Source of the DNA: JAYQUR01 sp038133505
GTDB taxonomy: Bacteria > Pseudomonadota > Alphaproteobacteria > MPNO01 > UBA830
DNA: 23,461 nt
Assembly: GCA_038133505.1 (NCBI GenBank)
Contig: JAYPTI010000031.1
Coordinates: 1 to 23,461 of the forward strand
Direction: 5' to 3'
The notes under the pieces are model-generated. The model was not told where the DNA came from. It was given only the letters and a program-made list of their open reading frames with translations, and made no database searches. The number at the start of each line of letters is the position of its first letter. The first letter of the stretch is position 1. Shown piece by piece: positions 22,910-23,461 of this stretch. A program made the position numbers and the translations under genes.

Positions 22910-23066
22910 TCTGCTTTTCCCTGGAATTTGCCGGCGTCCACTGTCGCGGCGGGCCGGCCTCTGGTTTCGTTTATCTATCCCCGGTCACGCCTGGGGCGTC
23001 GTCAGGGCGCCGTGTTTTACCTCCGACCGGAGGCAATACTCAAGTGGGGCAAAACGCCCCAAACGC
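22910..23066. other. fabG–acpP intergenic region with two hairpins
   Basis: This 157-bp gap holds two perfect inverted repeats on the - strand path. TGGGGC and GCCCCA with a 5-nt loop lie at 23045–23061, just after the fabG stop. CCTCCG and CGGAGG with a 2-nt gap lie at 23020–23033. Neither is followed by a T run. No -35/-10 pair good enough to name an acpP promoter was found, although the gap is large for an operon. Confidence 0.45.
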
Positions 23067-23461
23067 TCATATCATGGCCATTCCACCATTCACATGCAAG
23101 GTTTGACCGGTCATGTAGGCGGCCTCGTCCGAGGCCAGATAGACCGCCGAAGCGGCAATGTCGTCGGGTGTTCCGAGCCGTCCGGACGGGATCGCCGCCG
23201 ACAGCTTCTCCTTCTGGTCGCCGCCGAGCGAATCGGTCATTGCGGTGGCGATGAAGCCGGGCGCGATGCAGTTGATCGTGATGCCGCGGCTCGCCACCTC
23301 GGCGGCCATCGCCTTCGACATGCCGATCATGCCGGCCTTGGACGCCGCGTAGTTCGCCTGCCCGGGATTGCCGGTCACGCCGACGATCGACGTGATGTTG
23401 ATGATGCGGCCCCAGCGCGCCTTCATCATGCCGCGGAGCACCGCCCGCGACAGGCGGAAGG
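23067..23461 (-). CDS. fabG: 3-oxoacyl-ACP reductase FabG (5' end beyond the window)
   Basis: This is the C-terminal part, about 131 residues, of the NADPH-dependent ketoreductase of fatty-acid elongation. Visible are NITSIVGVTGNPGQANYAAS with the catalytic serine, then YAASKAGMIG with the catalytic Tyr and Lys, INCIAPGFIATAMTD, and the C-terminal MTGQTLHVNGGMAM that distinguishes FabG from most other SDRs. The frame stays open to the right edge (FRLSRAVLRGMM), so the ATG at 23441 is internal. It is the first visible gene of the fabG–acpP–fabF–mltG run. Confidence 0.96.
   Translation of the reverse strand, partial: FRLSRAVLRGMMKARWGRIINITSIVGVTGNPGQANYAASKAGMIGMSKAMAAEVASRGITINCIAPGFIATAMTDSLGGDQKEKLSAAIPSGRLGTPDDIAASAVYLASDEAAYMTGQTLHVNGGMAMI

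Noticed and set aside
1..23461. CRISPR arrays, tRNA or rRNA genes, insertion sequences, prophage or toxin–antitoxin genes
   Set aside because: Read through for regular repeats, cloverleaf-like segments, transposase motifs and short paired genes; none was found.

Overview
The window is GC-rich alphaproteobacterial chromosome, probably from the Rhodospirillales or a relative. Three things point there: the short runs DUF2066–CDP-alcohol phosphotransferase–hdaA beside purM–purN; ndk–holC–pepA beside lptF–lptG–lptD–surA–pdxA–rsmA, followed by gmk–yicC and mltG–fabF–acpP–fabG; and a tiny aa3-type cytochrome oxidase subunit IV. Almost everything is housekeeping. No tRNA, rRNA, insertion sequence, phage gene or CRISPR array was seen.

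Layout. Positions 1–1051 (+) hold the 3' part of an NDH-2-like flavoprotein. 1062–3444 (-) is a tightly overlapping operon of a DUF2066 exported protein, a CDP-alcohol phosphatidyltransferase and HdaA (DnaA regulation). 3535–5237 (+) is purM–purN, with purM apparently starting at ATT. 5336–5464 (+) is the 42-residue oxidase subunit IV with its own promoter, closed by a strong symmetric terminator shared with ndk. 5534–8018 (-) is ndk, with its own promoter, and pepA–holC. 8233–10134 (+) is a large polytopic membrane protein of unknown function, possibly of the GT-C type. 10266–17923 (+) is the envelope-biogenesis run lptF–lptG–lptD–surA–pdxA–rsmA. 17898–19428 (-) is yicC–gmk. 19573–20343 (+) is a lone short-chain dehydrogenase. 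20352–23461 (-) is fabG (partial)–acpP–fabF–mltG.

Together the genes cover LPS export (LptF/G inner-membrane ABC permeases, LptD outer-membrane translocon, SurA chaperone), fatty-acid elongation (FabG, AcpP, FabF), peptidoglycan chain termination (MltG), nucleotide synthesis (PurM, PurN, Gmk, Ndk), replication (HdaA, HolC), pyridoxal phosphate synthesis (PdxA) and ribosome maturation (RsmA).

The less ordinary points are: the missing ATG/GTG/TTG start of purM; a promoter whose predicted +1 falls on the A of the lptF ATG, so a leaderless message is expected; a perfect TTAA-N7-TTAA CtrA-type box upstream of it; and two genes (the membrane protein and the SDR) that appear to be set into otherwise conserved gene orders. 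I found no convincing new multi-gene system.
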